Part shown: one piece after another, positions 11,283 through 22,345 of the stretch | Layout: every line of letters starts with the position of its first letter | How positions within the stretch are numbered: position 1 is the first letter of the stretch | Assembly: GCF_024139115.2 (NCBI RefSeq) | Contig: NC_085140.1 | Location: forward strand, 319,489,259 to 319,553,258 | From: Armigeres subalbatus | Lineage: Eukaryota; Arthropoda; Insecta; Diptera; Culicidae | Direction of reading: 5' to 3' | DNA: 64,000 nucleotides | Translations under genes and position numbers: made by a program | Notes under the pieces: generated by a model | What the model was told of the DNA's origin: nothing | Databases searched by the model: none | The model's input: the letters and a program-made list of their open reading frames with translations, nothing else

Positions 11283-13433
11283 GGTTTAGGGTCATTTGGC
11301 CGAAAGGGTCATTTGGCCGAACGCCATTTGGCCGAATGCCGTTTGGCCGAATAGTTGAAATACGCTTTCTTACGAAGTGAGAAGTGAGAAGCAAGAGAGA
11401 AGAAGGTAGAAGGAAGAGAGAAGGAGGAAGAAGGAAAAACGAAGAAAGAAAAAGGAAGAAGGAAGAAGGAAGAAGGAGGAAAAAGGAAGAAGGAAGAAGA
11501 AAGAAGGAAGAAGAAAGAATAAAGAAGGAAGAAGAAAGAAGGAAGAAGAAAGAAGGAAGAAGAAAGAAGGAAGAAGGAAGAAGGAAAAAGGAAGACGAAA
11601 GAAGGAATAAGGAAGAAGGAAGAAAGAAGAAGGAAGAAGGAAAAAGGAAGAGGAAAGAAGAAAGAAGGAAGAAAGAAGAAGGAAGAAGGAAGAAGGGAGA
11701 AGGGAGAAGAAAGAAGGAAAAAGGAAGAAGGAAGAAGAAAGAAGGAAGGAGAAGGAAGAAGGAAGAAGAAGGAAGAAGAAGGAAGAAGAAGGAAGAAGAA
11801 AGAAGAGGAAGGAAGAAAAACTAAGGAAGAAAGAAGTGGAAAAAGGACGAAGAAAGCAGAAAGAAGGAAGAAGAAAGAAGGAAGAAGGAAGAAGGGAGAA
11901 GGAAGAAGAAGGAAGTGGAAGGAAGAAAAACTAAGGAAGAAAGAAGAGGAAAGAAGGACGAAGAAAGCAGAAAGAAGGAAGAAGGAAGAAGGAAGAAGGA
12001 AGAGGAAGGAAGAAAAACTAAGGAAGAAAGAAGAGGAAAGAAGGACGAAGAAAGCAGAAAGAAGGTAGAAGTAAGAAGGAAGAAGGAAGAAGTAAGAAGA
12101 AGAGAAGGTAGAAGGAAGAGAGAAGAAGGAAGAAGGAAAAACGAAGAAAGAAAAAGGAAGAAGGAAGAAGGAAGAAGGAAGAAGGAAGAAGGAAGAAGGA
12201 AGAAAGAAGAAGGAAGAAGGAAGGAAGAAGGAAGAAAAACTAAGGAAGAAAGAAGAGGAAAGAAGGACGAAGAAAGCAGAAAGAAGGTAGAAGTAAGAAG
12301 GAAGAAGAAAGAAGTAAGAAGAAGAGAAGGTAGAAGGAAGAAGAAAGAAGGAAGAAGGAAAAACGAAGACGAAAGAAGAAAGAAGGAAGAAGGAAGAAGA
12401 AAGATGGTAGAAGGAATAAGGAAGAAGAAAAAATAAGAAGGAGGAAGGAATAAGGAAGAAGAAAAAAAAGAAGACGAAAGAAGAAAGAAGGAAGAAGGAA
12501 GAAAGAAGGAAGAAGGAAGAAAGAAGAAGGACGAAGGAAGAAGGAAGAGGAAGGAAGAAAAACTAAGGAAGAAAGAAGAGGAAAGAAGGAGGAAGGAAGA
12601 AGGAAGAGGAAGGAATAAAAACTAAGGAAGAAAGAAAAGGAAAGAAGGACGAAGGAAGTAGGATGATGGAAGGAGGAAGAAGGAAAAAGGAAGAGGAAAA
12701 AGGAAAAACTAAGGAAAAAAGAAGAGGAAAGAAGGACGAAGAAAGCAGAAAGGAGGAAGAAGAAAGAAGAAAGATAGTAGAAGGAAGAAGGAAGAAGAAG
12801 GAATTAAGAAGGAGGAAAGAAGAAGGAATAAGAAAGGAAGGAGGACGAAAGAAGAAAGAAAGGAAGGAAGACGAAAGAAGAAAGAAAGGAAGGAAGACGA
12901 AAGAAGAAAGAAAAAAGAAGAAGGAAGAAGGAAGAAGAAAGAAGGAAGAAGGAAGAAGGAAGAAGGAAGAAGGAAGAAGGAAGAAGGAAGAAGGAAGAAG
13001 GAAGAAGGAAGAAGGAAGAAGGAAGAAGGAAGAAGGAAGAAGGAAGAAGGAAGAAGGAAGAAGGAAGAAGGAAGAAGGAAGAAGGAAGAAGGAAGAAGGA
13101 AGAAGGAAGAAGGAAGAAGGAAGAAGGAAGAAGGAAGAAGAAAGAAGGAAGAAGAAAGAAGGAAGAAGGAAGAAGAAAGAAGGAAAATGAAAGAAAGAAG
13201 AAGGAAGAAAAAAGAAAGAAGATAGAGGATAGAAAAAAGAAGAAAGAAGGATAAGGAATGAGGAGGAAGGAAGAAAGAAGAAGGACTACTCGTAAACTTA
13301 GGTCAATTGTTTTAAACTATTCGGCCAAACGGCATTCGGCCAAACGACCCGTTCGGCCAAACGGCATTCGGCCAAATGGCGTTCGGCCAAACGACATTCG
13401 GCCAAACGGCATTCGGCCAAATGGCCTGACACC
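11283..13433. mobile_element. Mobile unit: inverted 15-bp repeats around a purine microsatellite
   Basis: The left border (11283-11363) has units of CATTTGGCCGAA type. The right border (13318-13433) has the complement, TTCGGCCAAATG type. Between them runs about 1.9 kb of GGAAGAA-type purine microsatellite. Outer ends are GGTTTAGGGTCATTTGGCCG and, inverted, GGTGTCAGGCCATTTGGCCG. An 8-bp direct repeat CTGCCAAC flanks the unit at 11275-11282 and 13434-13441. The whole 2151-bp block therefore looks like one insertion with a hAT-like 8-bp duplication. It encodes no protein. Confidence 0.8.
11373..13285 (+). repeat. Polypurine microsatellite (GGAAGAA-type)
   Basis: Almost uninterrupted G/A on the plus strand. 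It is most regular at about 12940-13140, where GAAGGAA units repeat exactly. The long frames rich in R, K and E are artefacts of the purine composition. Confidence 0.97.
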
Positions 13434-14228
13434 CTGCCAACACTGCAGTCAATCTTCTTCATTAAAGAGTCCTATAAGAAGAGTAACGCCATGTGCCACG
13501 TTTGACAGGTCTCCTGCTCGTTTGGAAAGCACATTTGTATTGAACTGACAGATGATTCTGTTCCAATTCTTACACTTGACAACAATGTTATTATAGTCAC
13601 TGTACATTAAAGAACAACGCTTGAAAAGGAAGAATTTCACATACCGGCATTTAATATCTTATTATTCACATCACATGGAATAATAGAATCCAATAAACAA
13701 AGCAAATGCATTTCATAATCTATCAAAAATTTGTTCATCTATGAATGTTATTAAATCAAATTTAACCGTTTTCAATATTTGAGCCGAAATTTTGGCTGCT
13801 TGACGGGACTCTTGCCCGATTGGCTGCTGTTTTCTGACGGTTCGATTGGCGACACATACTTATTCGCGTTTCTCTTATCAAGGCCTCTAGTGCGAACCTA
13901 GTTGCAGCATGAGCGAATAAAAAAACGTTTTGACAGCGGTTAGGTTGGAACTGGTTTCAACCTAGGTTGGAACTTTTTAAAAACGAATTCGACATAACAT
14001 TGAATTGCCGAATAATAATCTTCTATATCTCCATGTTCGACATTGGAAAGGAAATTAAGATTAATTGGAAAGATGATGTATTGTCGGCGTAGCACCAACT
14101 TAGAATTCGGAAGTCGGGACTTCCGAACCGAACTTTCCTCCGAAGTTTTATCTGTCAAACTAATTGATGCGTTGTTTAGCGCATTTTTAGGCAAATCCAG
14201 CGCACTTCTTCCGAAGTTGAGTTGCCTG
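13434..14228. other. Unrecognised stretch
   Basis: Apart from the inverted arm at 13865-13890, no gene or repeat is recognised. Confidence 0.5.
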
Positions 14229-14229
14229 T

Positions 14230-14731
14230 AGGGGAAGAGGCCCCAAAACGCCCCCCCGATGCAAAACGCCTTTTGTGGTTTCCCTCATATTTACCGTCAT
14301 TAATATGTCCGTAACAAAACTAGATCTAAAATTATGTAGGATAGGCGAAGAAACAATTTCCACATTTTGAAGAAACATCTAACATTTTGGCGAGGCAAAA
14401 CGCCCTAGTGGCAATAACCTACAAAGTACTTGCGTCTCCACGGACTATCCATACTAGAATGCTGATTCGCCGACGCGTGGTACTTTGTTCCCTAGGAGCC
14501 GCCAGCTGAAAGGCGTTTTGCCTCATGAGTTTTCCGGCAACAAAATATCACCACTTTTTTGAAATGTGAATATTATCAATATGATTGAGATTTTGACAAT
14601 TTTTGAATGGCATCAACTAGCTATCTTGTTTAACTGATGCATAATGTAAAAATACCCATGAATAGCGTTACAAATAAGACAATAGAGCAGTGTTTGCTTA
14701 GCTAGGGCATATTGCCCCCCCTTCCCCTATC
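14230..14731. mobile_element. TA-flanked MITE
   Basis: The ends are similar in inverted orientation: TAGGGGAAGAGGCCCC on the left, and CCCCCCCTTCCCCTA on the right. TA on both sides is a likely target duplication. The interior repeats words of AAAACGCC type. About 500 bp, non-coding. Confidence 0.6.
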
Positions 14732-14934
14732 TGGAGAAAAATCCAACTTCGGTATAAAAAGCGTTCTAACTTTTTTCCGGATCGACTGTATAGGAAGTCG
14801 CGTTGGGTTGCGGCGAAATAGATAATTGTACGACACTGAATTAAAGATACCATAACAAATACCGTGTTTTACTCAAACGTTTACTTGCACCTTTCACACA
14901 ATGCTCTCCGCGTTTCTGCACAGTATTTATCGCG

Positions 14935-15055
14935 TTTTTTTTTGACAGAAGCGTTAGGTATTACAAGTGCACGATCTTACGAGTACTAATAACTTAGCTT
15001 TACCGTCCCGAAAACTAATTAAATCATACAATGCTCGCTTGGTGTCCTTCGTAAA
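14935..15055 (-). repeat. Dispersed repeat, copy 2
   Basis: Inverted partner of 6705-6820; see that entry for shared words. Confidence 0.7.
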
Positions 15056-15071
15056 TTGGTTGAAGAACTGC

Positions 15072-15174
15072 CCATCCCAACAAACATTGAAGACGAATAA
15101 AGCGCTTATAAGGCTAAAATAAGCTTCTTCGGCTAAAAAAATACCTTATTCTGCTTAAATTGTTTGTTGGGATG
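15072..15174. mobile_element. Short MITE
   Basis: Terminal inverted repeat TCCCAACAAACA on the left and TGTTTGTTGGGA on the right, around about 80 bp with further internal pairing (GCTAAAATAAGC and AGCAGAATAAGG relatives). About 103 bp. Confidence 0.65.
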
Positions 15175-15197
15175 ATATAAAGAAGGAGAAGTCTCTG

Positions 15198-15533
15198 CAC
15201 GGAAGAAAAAAAAGTACCCAAAATTGAGTATTTTTAAACTTACTTTTGAGTTATTTTTTCTCTTCTCTTTCTTTGTTGTCAAAAACAAAAGAGCCAAACA
15301 ATCCAACGATGCCAGTTCAATACGGGAAGCCAATTTTGAGTTTTATTACCTGAGGTCGAAATTGAGTGAATTAAACTTACATTTGGGTAAATAAATTTTC
15401 CGTTGGGTACTTTTTCAACATGGGAGTAAAGGCAAACTACTTCGACCCTACTTACTCAATTTTGGCTTCCCGTACGGATGTTCGAGGTTGGGTGAATTAA
15501 ACTCACTATTGGGTAGTTTATTTCTTCCGTTTG
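15198..15533. mobile_element. Inverted-repeat element
   Basis: The left end CACGGAAGAAAAAAAAGTAC and the right end, inverted AACGGAAGAAATAAACTACC, are related. Internal words of TGGGTGAATTAAACT and CCAATTTTGAGT type recur. About 335 bp, non-coding. Confidence 0.5.
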
Positions 15534-15647
15534 GGAAATGTTATAAGCTTAATTATAATTTTGCTTTCGAAGCATGTTTCCAAACTTGTTTTCGTTTATT
15601 TTGTTTCTTTCATGTCTTTAGAATTATAGATATTTATATTTTTGGCA

Positions 15648-15777
15648 TTCGACGTTTTGTTCCTTCGAACTTTTGTCGTTTCGAACTTTTGTCCGTTGAC
15701 CTTTTGTCCGTTGACCTCTTGTGCTTCGGCCTTGTGTCTTCTGACTTTCTGTCTTAAAGCCGGTCTGACACATATTG
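15648..15777 (-). repeat. 15-bp repeat array with a GTGTCAG terminus
   Basis: About six units of CGACCTTTTGTCC type. The right border reads inverted as GTGTCAGACCGGCTTTAAGA. GTGTCAG also ends the units at 13433 and 41677. No partner array in the other orientation was found nearby. Confidence 0.75.
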
Positions 15778-16260
15778 GGTACGTACGTTATGGTTGCGTT
15801 TGCCTTGATTTTGTGTTATGTTGTGCCAAACACGGCTAATATTTTTATCTTTGTATGATGGGTAAAAATATGACTCCGAGTCATTTTCTCCGGATAATCG
15901 AGCTCCGGATAATCGTCAGAACTAATGTCGGTTGTAATTGCAGTAAGCTCTCTGAGGCCTTTATAAGAAGTGTCTTAATTCTTATTAAAATTTTAGGTTA
16001 ATTAAGAAATAAATTCTATTATACGATTACGATTATTTTTCCAATTAAAGATAGCCTCGACGACGTTTTCCGAATAAATATTATGCCACTTTCTGGGTGC
16101 CCAAGAATACGTAAGCTCCATCGATTGAAAAAACAATAACAAAATCGAACGAAATCGAAACAGTAGATCAACATAATCAACGGACTGACCAAAATTACCC
16201 AAAACCGATCGCCCAATTTCAGTGCGTAGTCACATATTTGCTTCGTTGGAGAGGAGAAAC
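15778..16260. other. Unrecognised stretch
   Basis: AT-rich. No feature supported. Confidence 0.5.
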
Positions 16261-16423
16261 AATTCTCGCTTAACTTTTCAAAAGGACCTAAGTAACATTT
16301 TTTTCATGAATTAATTTTAGCACTGCAATCAAAAGCTTTCATGTTGTTCTGTTGATTGCGCTATTCAAATTAATTCACGAAAAAAATGTTACTTAGGACC
16401 TTTTGAAAAGTTAAGCGAGAATT
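16261..16423. mobile_element. MITE with about 60-bp inverted arms
   Basis: AATTCTCGCTTAACTTTTC starts the left arm and its exact complement ends the right arm. Pairing continues through AAGTAACATTTTTTTC and GAATTAATTT, leaving a short loop. 163 bp in all. Confidence 0.85.
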
Positions 16424-19400
16424 ATCTTTCTGTCTATGATGGGATCGATCGATCAATCGTCAACGTTACGCGCCATCGTCATCATCTCGCCACACCGTAG
16501 AGCCAACCAAGTTGAGTGTTTTCGGATGTGCCGTAACTGTCTGAAAACGCTTTCGCCGGCTTTGCTCACAAAATTCCACCAACGGTTTGGTCACCACCGC
16601 CACCAAGCACCAAGTGGACAATCAGTGGGGCTGGCCGGGATCGCGACCGAGGCAAATATGATTGTAAAATCAATTAACGTGCTTCCATGTGTTTTTCGGA
16701 TTTTTTTGCACGGCAATTCGATTGGCGATTGTGATTTTAGCGTGGCTCCATTCAAATTGGATCGAAAATTTAATGCGTTACGAAAAGATAAACCATGTGA
16801 GAGAATGGCGTGAGAGACGGTGGGTTGTAGCTAATCAGCTATTCAGTTTTGGTAATGGATCGTTTACTAGATAGATGCTATAATCTATAATCTGCGGGCG
16901 TTTTTATGGTATTCATTTCCTAATGGGGGATAATTTTTCAATACTCCCCGGATTTTGGCAATACGACGTGATTTCCACTCGTATTTTGGAGCCAATAATA
17001 AGATGTAGGCTTTTTTGTCTGTTGTTCTAAATCGCACTACAGATGGTGAATAATCAGAATCTACATTTGAGGCATGCGTGATCCATAAATATGTGAATAT
17101 GCTGCGTGGATGGCAATCATTTGAAACGGTGGGTTAATTATGCAATTCTCAAATGTTTTTTTGGGCGAGTTTTTTTTTTGATCAACCAGTCCTTAGACCG
17201 AAAATTAATTGGATGAATTTTGTTTGCCTTATTATACAGTTAGATAGACAAATCGGTAATTTAAAGATTACAGAGTACCATAAAATGATTCGGCCAAGTG
17301 CGCTGGAAATCCACGCTACGGCTCTGTACTTATGAATAAAAACACTGGAACTGTCTTCTTTAGACTTGCAATCTAGGGGAACGGTTCGGCACTTCATCTC
17401 ATAGCTCCTATTTCCATCCCATCAAAAACAAAGCAATGAAAAGGAATTTGGTTTGCTTCTTATTTTTATGATTTATTTCACCAGTGAGCACGCGTGTTAG
17501 CAAAAAGAAGCGACGAGATTGGTGCTGTATTATTTTGTTTTGCGATGAGATGAATATATGTACAGTGAGATGGAAAACGGAACAGTTCCCCTATGTTACT
17601 CCTTATTGATTTACAATACAAACCAGAAGTTAAAGCAGTTTTTCTTTCAGAATATATGTATCAACATATGTCAGCTAATCCGTCTGCAATGGATAGCTTG
17701 TGCGAGATAAACTCCTGCTTATGGTACCTGTCCTGTAAATATTAACACAAGATTCCTTCTCGCCCGCTTCCCAGACTTGTCTCAAGAAGTGTGTTGACCA
17801 GTTGTGTGAGGTAATGGCTTTTCGAGTGCTCGTTGGTCGCATATAGAAGTATACCTACCTACCTCACATTAACCACCAGCGCAAACGAGGATAATGAAAC
17901 TCGATCTTGTTTCGAAGGGGGACTACTTTCGATTGCCAACGGGGGTTGTTTGATAATCGACGTTGTCCGCACTAGGCTGGATAGTGTCCACTGGTTTCGC
18001 CTTGGCATACAATGGATAGTTTTGATCGGTCTCTGCGAAAGGTGGTAACAGATACGGAAGTGGAAAAGTATGGTTTATATTTTTCCAGCGAGTATCAGAA
18101 TTTACAAGAGACAACAATTGAAGGTTGCTAAAGCGCACTGAAGTAAAGTTAGTATTGCCAACAGGTTGTTTAACAAGTAAGCATTCAATATATGATATAA
18201 AAATACGGAGGGATCATGCATTATGTGATTTTAATCGATTCGAATCCTTTTTGCTCCCAATAAGGTCTGAAGTTGGAAATTTCCATCCTGGATGATTGCT
18301 CATCCGCCTTGACCTTAATCAATTGTGCATTGGTCTTGGTGATTGAGCTCCTGAATATCTCCACCCGGTAAGTCATAGGAAACGTACAAACAAACGTACG
18401 ACAACTCCTCCCTATACAAACGGTAGCGACAGTGTTTTGGAATATGTATTGATGTTAAAGAATTTTCGATGCAATATGCGAAACCCGGCTCCACAAATCC
18501 TTTTCATTTTTTTCCGAACACAGCTCAGTAAACAATCCAATCGACAGCTTACGAACACCTCGCTTTATTTGTAATTCCTTCATTGACAGTCCAACGCCAT
18601 TCGAACAACAACCGACCGGCGAAAGCAAGCGCAGTATACCCCCTGAGGGGGACATAATCCATTGCTGGTTTGTTATCAGCAATGACCGACCGACCGACCG
18701 ACCGTTGTTGCTGCGACTGACTGTTGCTTGCTCTTTTGATAGGCTACAAGATCAATAGCTTATGAAATATGAATTATGGACTTGGGATTACAGTTCGAAC
18801 AGTAAGTGCTACCCCGCGATGTCCACACCGCTCTGCTTCCTTATCCAATATGTCTGGCCGAAATGGAGAGTGAATGCGGCTGCTCCGGTTGCAATTGCAT
18901 TCATTTTCCATTCAGTGCGTTTGTCTGATGTGAAGTGGATTTTTCTTCAAAATCGATAAGCCAAGCTCGGTCGAAGCTGTTCCACGAGCTCGGAAACAAC
19001 TGGGTGAGCAGTGCAAAATCAACATTGATAGCTGAAGTAGTTTTATTTATTGCCTTTATGGCATTAGAAGGGGCGTGTATGATCTGGAACTCGACAGTTT
19101 GCCGTCAACGAACGGTGGGATTAATGGATCGGGTGTACTTGACTTGTCACGCTTGCTTCGAATCCGGCTTCCGTGAATAAAGTAACACAATTGAAAACAG
19201 TAATTGAAAACAGTAGATGATAGATGAACTCAATACTTCAAAAATCTATAGAAAATTGATTTTTTATTGTTGGATTCTCGACTAGATTATATCAGAATAT
19301 ATCAACATTTGTTATAAACTTGGTGCAGTTTGTTGATAAAATAATTAAATTTATATCAAAATCAGCACTAGTCATTATAAAAAGCTTTTAAATTTTGTTA

Positions 19401-19472
19401 CAATTTTATCACAAAAATAACAAATTTTGTAATACATTTTAGAGCAAAATCAGCAAGCACTATTCAATTTAT
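16424..19472. other. Unrecognised stretch
   Basis: No supported gene or mobile element. A short (GACC)n run lies at 18683-18704. The open frames are all short and share no recognised motif. Confidence 0.5.
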
Positions 19473-19596
19473 TTAACCTTCCGGGAATCGCATGGTCCTG
19501 GATCACTCACGCAGTCCCATCGCTCTTGTGAACGACGAGCGTGCTTTTTTCGTAGGTGTTGTACTTTTTACAACGGCGCGAGTCCCGGAAGGTTAA
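19473..19596. mobile_element. TTAA-flanked MITE
   Basis: TTAA at 19473-19476 and 19593-19596 bracket a 116-bp element whose ends are CCTTCCGGGAATCGC and, inverted, CCTTCCGGGACTCGCGC. A TTAA duplication is typical of the piggyBac group; the assignment rests only on that and on the CC start. Confidence 0.75.
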
Positions 19597-19600
19597 ACGA

Positions 19601-19650
19601 GACGAGCCAGCCTGGGGCTAAAAGTCTCGCTAATGAAGACACAAAAAAAT
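19601..19650 (+). repeat. LINE 3'-tail remnant
   Basis: GAGCCAGCC..GGGGCTAAAAGTCTCGCTAAT..AGACA followed by an A-run. The same tail occurs at 45380-45436 and, diverged, at 49290-49345. It looks like the end of a 5'-truncated retrotransposed copy. Confidence 0.6.
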
Positions 19651-19675
19651 AGCCCCTATATAAGCTTGGGGCTTT

Positions 19676-19922
19676 TCTTAGCCGTGCGGTAAAATGCGCA
19701 GCTACAAAGCAAGACCATGCTGAAGGTGGCTGTGTTCGATCCCCGGGCCGGTCTAGGGAATTTTCGCGTTGGAAATTCTCTTTACTTCCCTCGGCATAAA
19801 GTATGATCGTGTTAATCTCCAGATTTACGAAACCAAAAAACTTTTCTTAGAAACTACGCAGTTAATACTGTGGAAGTGCTTAATGCACACTAAGCTATGG
19901 GGCGGCAATGTCCCAGTCTGGT
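19676..19922 (+). mobile_element. Feilai-like tRNA-derived SINE
   Basis: The 5' part has a tRNA-type promoter: an A-box-like TTAGCCGTGCGGTAAAATGC and a B-box-like GTGTTCGATCCC about 50 bp later. The body contains GACTTCCCT-like, GCATAAAGTATGATCGTGTTA and GCAGTTAATACTGTGGAAGTG segments that I recognise as Feilai of Aedes aegypti. The 3' end runs into satellite. The boundaries are approximate. Confidence 0.8.
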
Positions 19923-20139
19923 TCTGTGGGGTGGGAAGATCGCATTCAACTGTTTCTTTCTCTGCTTTAGTAGGACGCCCGCAAGAAGAATGGTGTTATT
20001 GTGGATCGGAATGATCACAATTTGCCGTGATGGAACGTCCTTATTCAATAGATTTTTCCTCTGCGAAGAGCAGTGTTATTGTGTATTGGAATGATTACGA
20101 ATTCGCGGAGTGAAACGCCTGCTTTCTATAGTCTTTAGG
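19923..20139 (+). repeat. Degenerate 75-120 bp satellite, segment 1
   Basis: Recurrent words GGAATGATCACAATTT, GTGGGACGCCCGCAAGAAGAA and TTCTTCCTCTGCG. This is the same family as 24366-25630. It ends at the insertion site of the pyrimidine unit. Confidence 0.8.
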
Positions 20140-20310
20140 GCTGTAGGACAAAAGGTCGAAGGTCAAAAGGTCGAAGGACAAAAGGTCGAAGGTCAAAAGG
20201 TCGAAAGGACAAAAGGTCGAAGGGTCAAAAGGTCGAAGGGACAAAAGGTCGAAACAAAAAAACTGCGTCAAAAGGTCGAAGGACAAAAGGTCGAAAGGAC
20301 GAAAGGTCTT

Positions 20311-22245
20311 TCTTTTTTCTTCCTTCTTTCTTATTTCTTCTTCCTTTTTCCTTGTATTCTTTTCCTTCTTCCTTTTTCCTTCTTACTTCATATATTTCCT
20401 TCCTTTAATTCTTTTTCCTCCTTTCTTCTTTCTTCCTTCTTCCTGCCATTTTTCATCTTATTTATTTCTAACTTCTTTCTTTTTTCCTTTTTCTTCCTTC
20501 TTTGCTTTATCTTTTTTCTTTCTTTCCACCTTTTTTCTTCCTTCTTTCCACCTTTTTTCTACTTTCAACATTTTTTTTTCCTTATTCCTTCCTTCTTTTT
20601 TCCTTCTTTCCTTCTTTCTTTCTTCCTTATTTCTTCTTTCTTCCTTATTTCTTCTTTCTTCCTTATTTCTTCTCTCTTTCTTCTTCCTCTCTCTCCCCTT
20701 TTTTCTTCCTTTTTCTTTCCTGTTTTTCTTCCTTCTTTTTTTCCCTCTTTACTCTTTCTTTTTTGCTTCTTTATTCCTTTTTGCCTTTCTCGTATATAAA
20801 GTATACGTAAGGCTATAGGGTCACTCCAAAACCGAACTTTTGATAGAAGGCTCGGAGACCCATAGTGTTATATACTAGTCGACTCAGCTCGACAAATTGA
20901 GGTGATGTCTGTATGTGTGTGTGTACAAAAATGTGAGACACACTTTTTGGTACTTAGCATTTTTCGATTTGCTCGCAACAAGTTGCAGTCGACGCGGATT
21001 GCGGTCTAGTTGTTTCCTATTGAAAATTGGCCCGATCGGTCATTGCGTTCCAAAGTTATTGCAAAAACATTGTTTTCTATCAAGGGTCCCCCCTTGGGAA
21101 ATTTTTTTTTCAGAGATTTCAGCAATGCATTCAAATGACCGCAAATACATATGAATTGACGGAAAAAGTAAAATCTATCCCCCTAAAGTGCTATTTCGAC
21201 CTCTCTTATGTGTTTTCTTATTCTTTAATGCGCGAGAAAGGCACCACCAACGCTAGGTGGATTCATCTGGTTTTTCTTTTTTATTCCTTCTTTCTTCCTT
21301 TCTTCTCCCTTTCTTCCGATTTTCTTCATTTTTTTCCTACTTTTTTCCCTTCTTTATTTTTTCCTTTTTTCAATTTTCTTTTTTCCTTCTTCCTTCTTTC
21401 TTTTTACCTTCTTTATTTTTTCCTTCTTCCTTTTTTCTTCCTTCCTTCCTTATTTCTTTCTTTTTTCTTCTTTCTGCCTTTCTTCCGTTTTTCTCCTTTC
21501 TTTCTTCCGTCTTTAATGTTTCTTTCCACCTTGTTTCTTCCTCCTTTTTTCCTTTTTTTACTACTTTCTTCTTTTTTTCTCCTTTTTTCCTTCTTCTCTC
21601 TTCCTTCTCTCTTTCTTCCTTCTTTCTCCCTTCCTTCTTTCTTCTTCCTTCTTGTTTCCTGTTTACTTCCTACTTTCTTTTTTCTTTCTTCTTTCTTTTC
21701 TTCTTTTTTCCTTCTTTCATTCTTCTTGCATCCTTCTTTCTTCCTTCTTTCATCCTTCTTTTTTCCTTCTTTATTTCTTCTTTCTTTCTTTTTTTTCTCT
21801 TCTTTGTTCTTAATTTCTTCCATCTTTCTTCCTTATTTCTCTCTTCTTTGTTCCTCATTTCTTCCATTTTTCTTCTCTTTTCCTGTTACCTGCTTCCTTT
21901 GCTTTCTTTTGCTTTGCTTCATGGGGTCTTCTCTCTTTCTTCTTCCTTCCTTCTGCTATTTACCTTTTATTTCCTTCTTTCTTCCTTTTTTCCTTCTTCT
22001 TTCTTTCTTTGTTCTTGATTCCTCATCTGTTCTCTTTCTTTCTTACTATATATATTTCCTCCTTTCTTCTTTCTTCCTTTTCACTTCTTATTTAAATCTC
22101 ACTTCTAACTTCTCCGTTCCTCAGTTCTCACATCACATTTCTCACTTGCCACTTTTTACTTCTTATTTCTTTCTTTACACTTCTCACTTCCATCTGGCAT
22201 CTCACTTGTCAGTAGTGACAACTCCCATCTCATTTCTTGTCTTTT
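20311..22245 (+). repeat. Polypyrimidine microsatellite
   Basis: C/T-rich tracts (CTTCCTTTTTC-type, irregular) at 20311-20782 and 21265-22245, split by a MITE. Long frames rich in F, S and L are compositional artefacts. Confidence 0.95.
20783..21260 (+). mobile_element. MITE-like dispersed repeat inside the pyrimidine tract
   Basis: Begins TTTTTGCCTTTCTCGTATAT and ends near GCGAGAAAGGCACCACCAAC, then GCTAGGTGG, giving a short inverted terminal match GCCTTTCTCG. The interior (GGGTCACTCCAAAA, GAAGGCTCGGAGACCCATA, GTGTTATATACTAGTCGACT) matches a very common Aedes repeat as I remember it. A right-end fragment recurs at 42085-42115. Confidence 0.65.
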
Positions 22246-22303
22246 TATTCTTTCGACCTTTTGCCCTTCGACCTTTTGACCTTCGACCTTTTGACACAGA
22301 TTC

Positions 22304-22345
22304 GTCTTTAGGTTGGTGGGACGCTTGCAAGAATAATAGTGTTAT
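22304..22345 (+). repeat. Satellite segment 2
   Basis: GGTTGGTGGGACGCTTGCAA, then GAATAATAG. Part of the same satellite, squeezed between the pyrimidine unit and the fold-back element. Confidence 0.7.

Larger units (their letters stand above)
20140..22303. mobile_element. Mobile unit: inverted 15-bp repeats around a pyrimidine microsatellite
   Basis: The left border, 20145-20310, has about ten GGACAAAAGGTCGAA units. The right border, 22250-22298, has the complementary CGACCTTTTGACC. Between them lie CTTCCTTTTT-type pyrimidine tracts interrupted by a MITE (20783-21260). A 9-bp direct repeat GTCTTTAGG flanks the unit at 20131-20139 and 22304-22312, and the host satellite continues on both sides. 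The block therefore appears to have inserted as a piece of about 2.16 kb. No genuine coding region. Confidence 0.78.

Noticed and set aside
11384..13190. K/E/R-rich proteins of 146-175 residues
   Set aside because: Translation of a GGAAGAA microsatellite; no start context or non-repetitive part.
19676..19760. Genuine tRNA gene
   Set aside because: A and B boxes are present but the sequence does not fold as a complete tRNA and continues into a SINE body.
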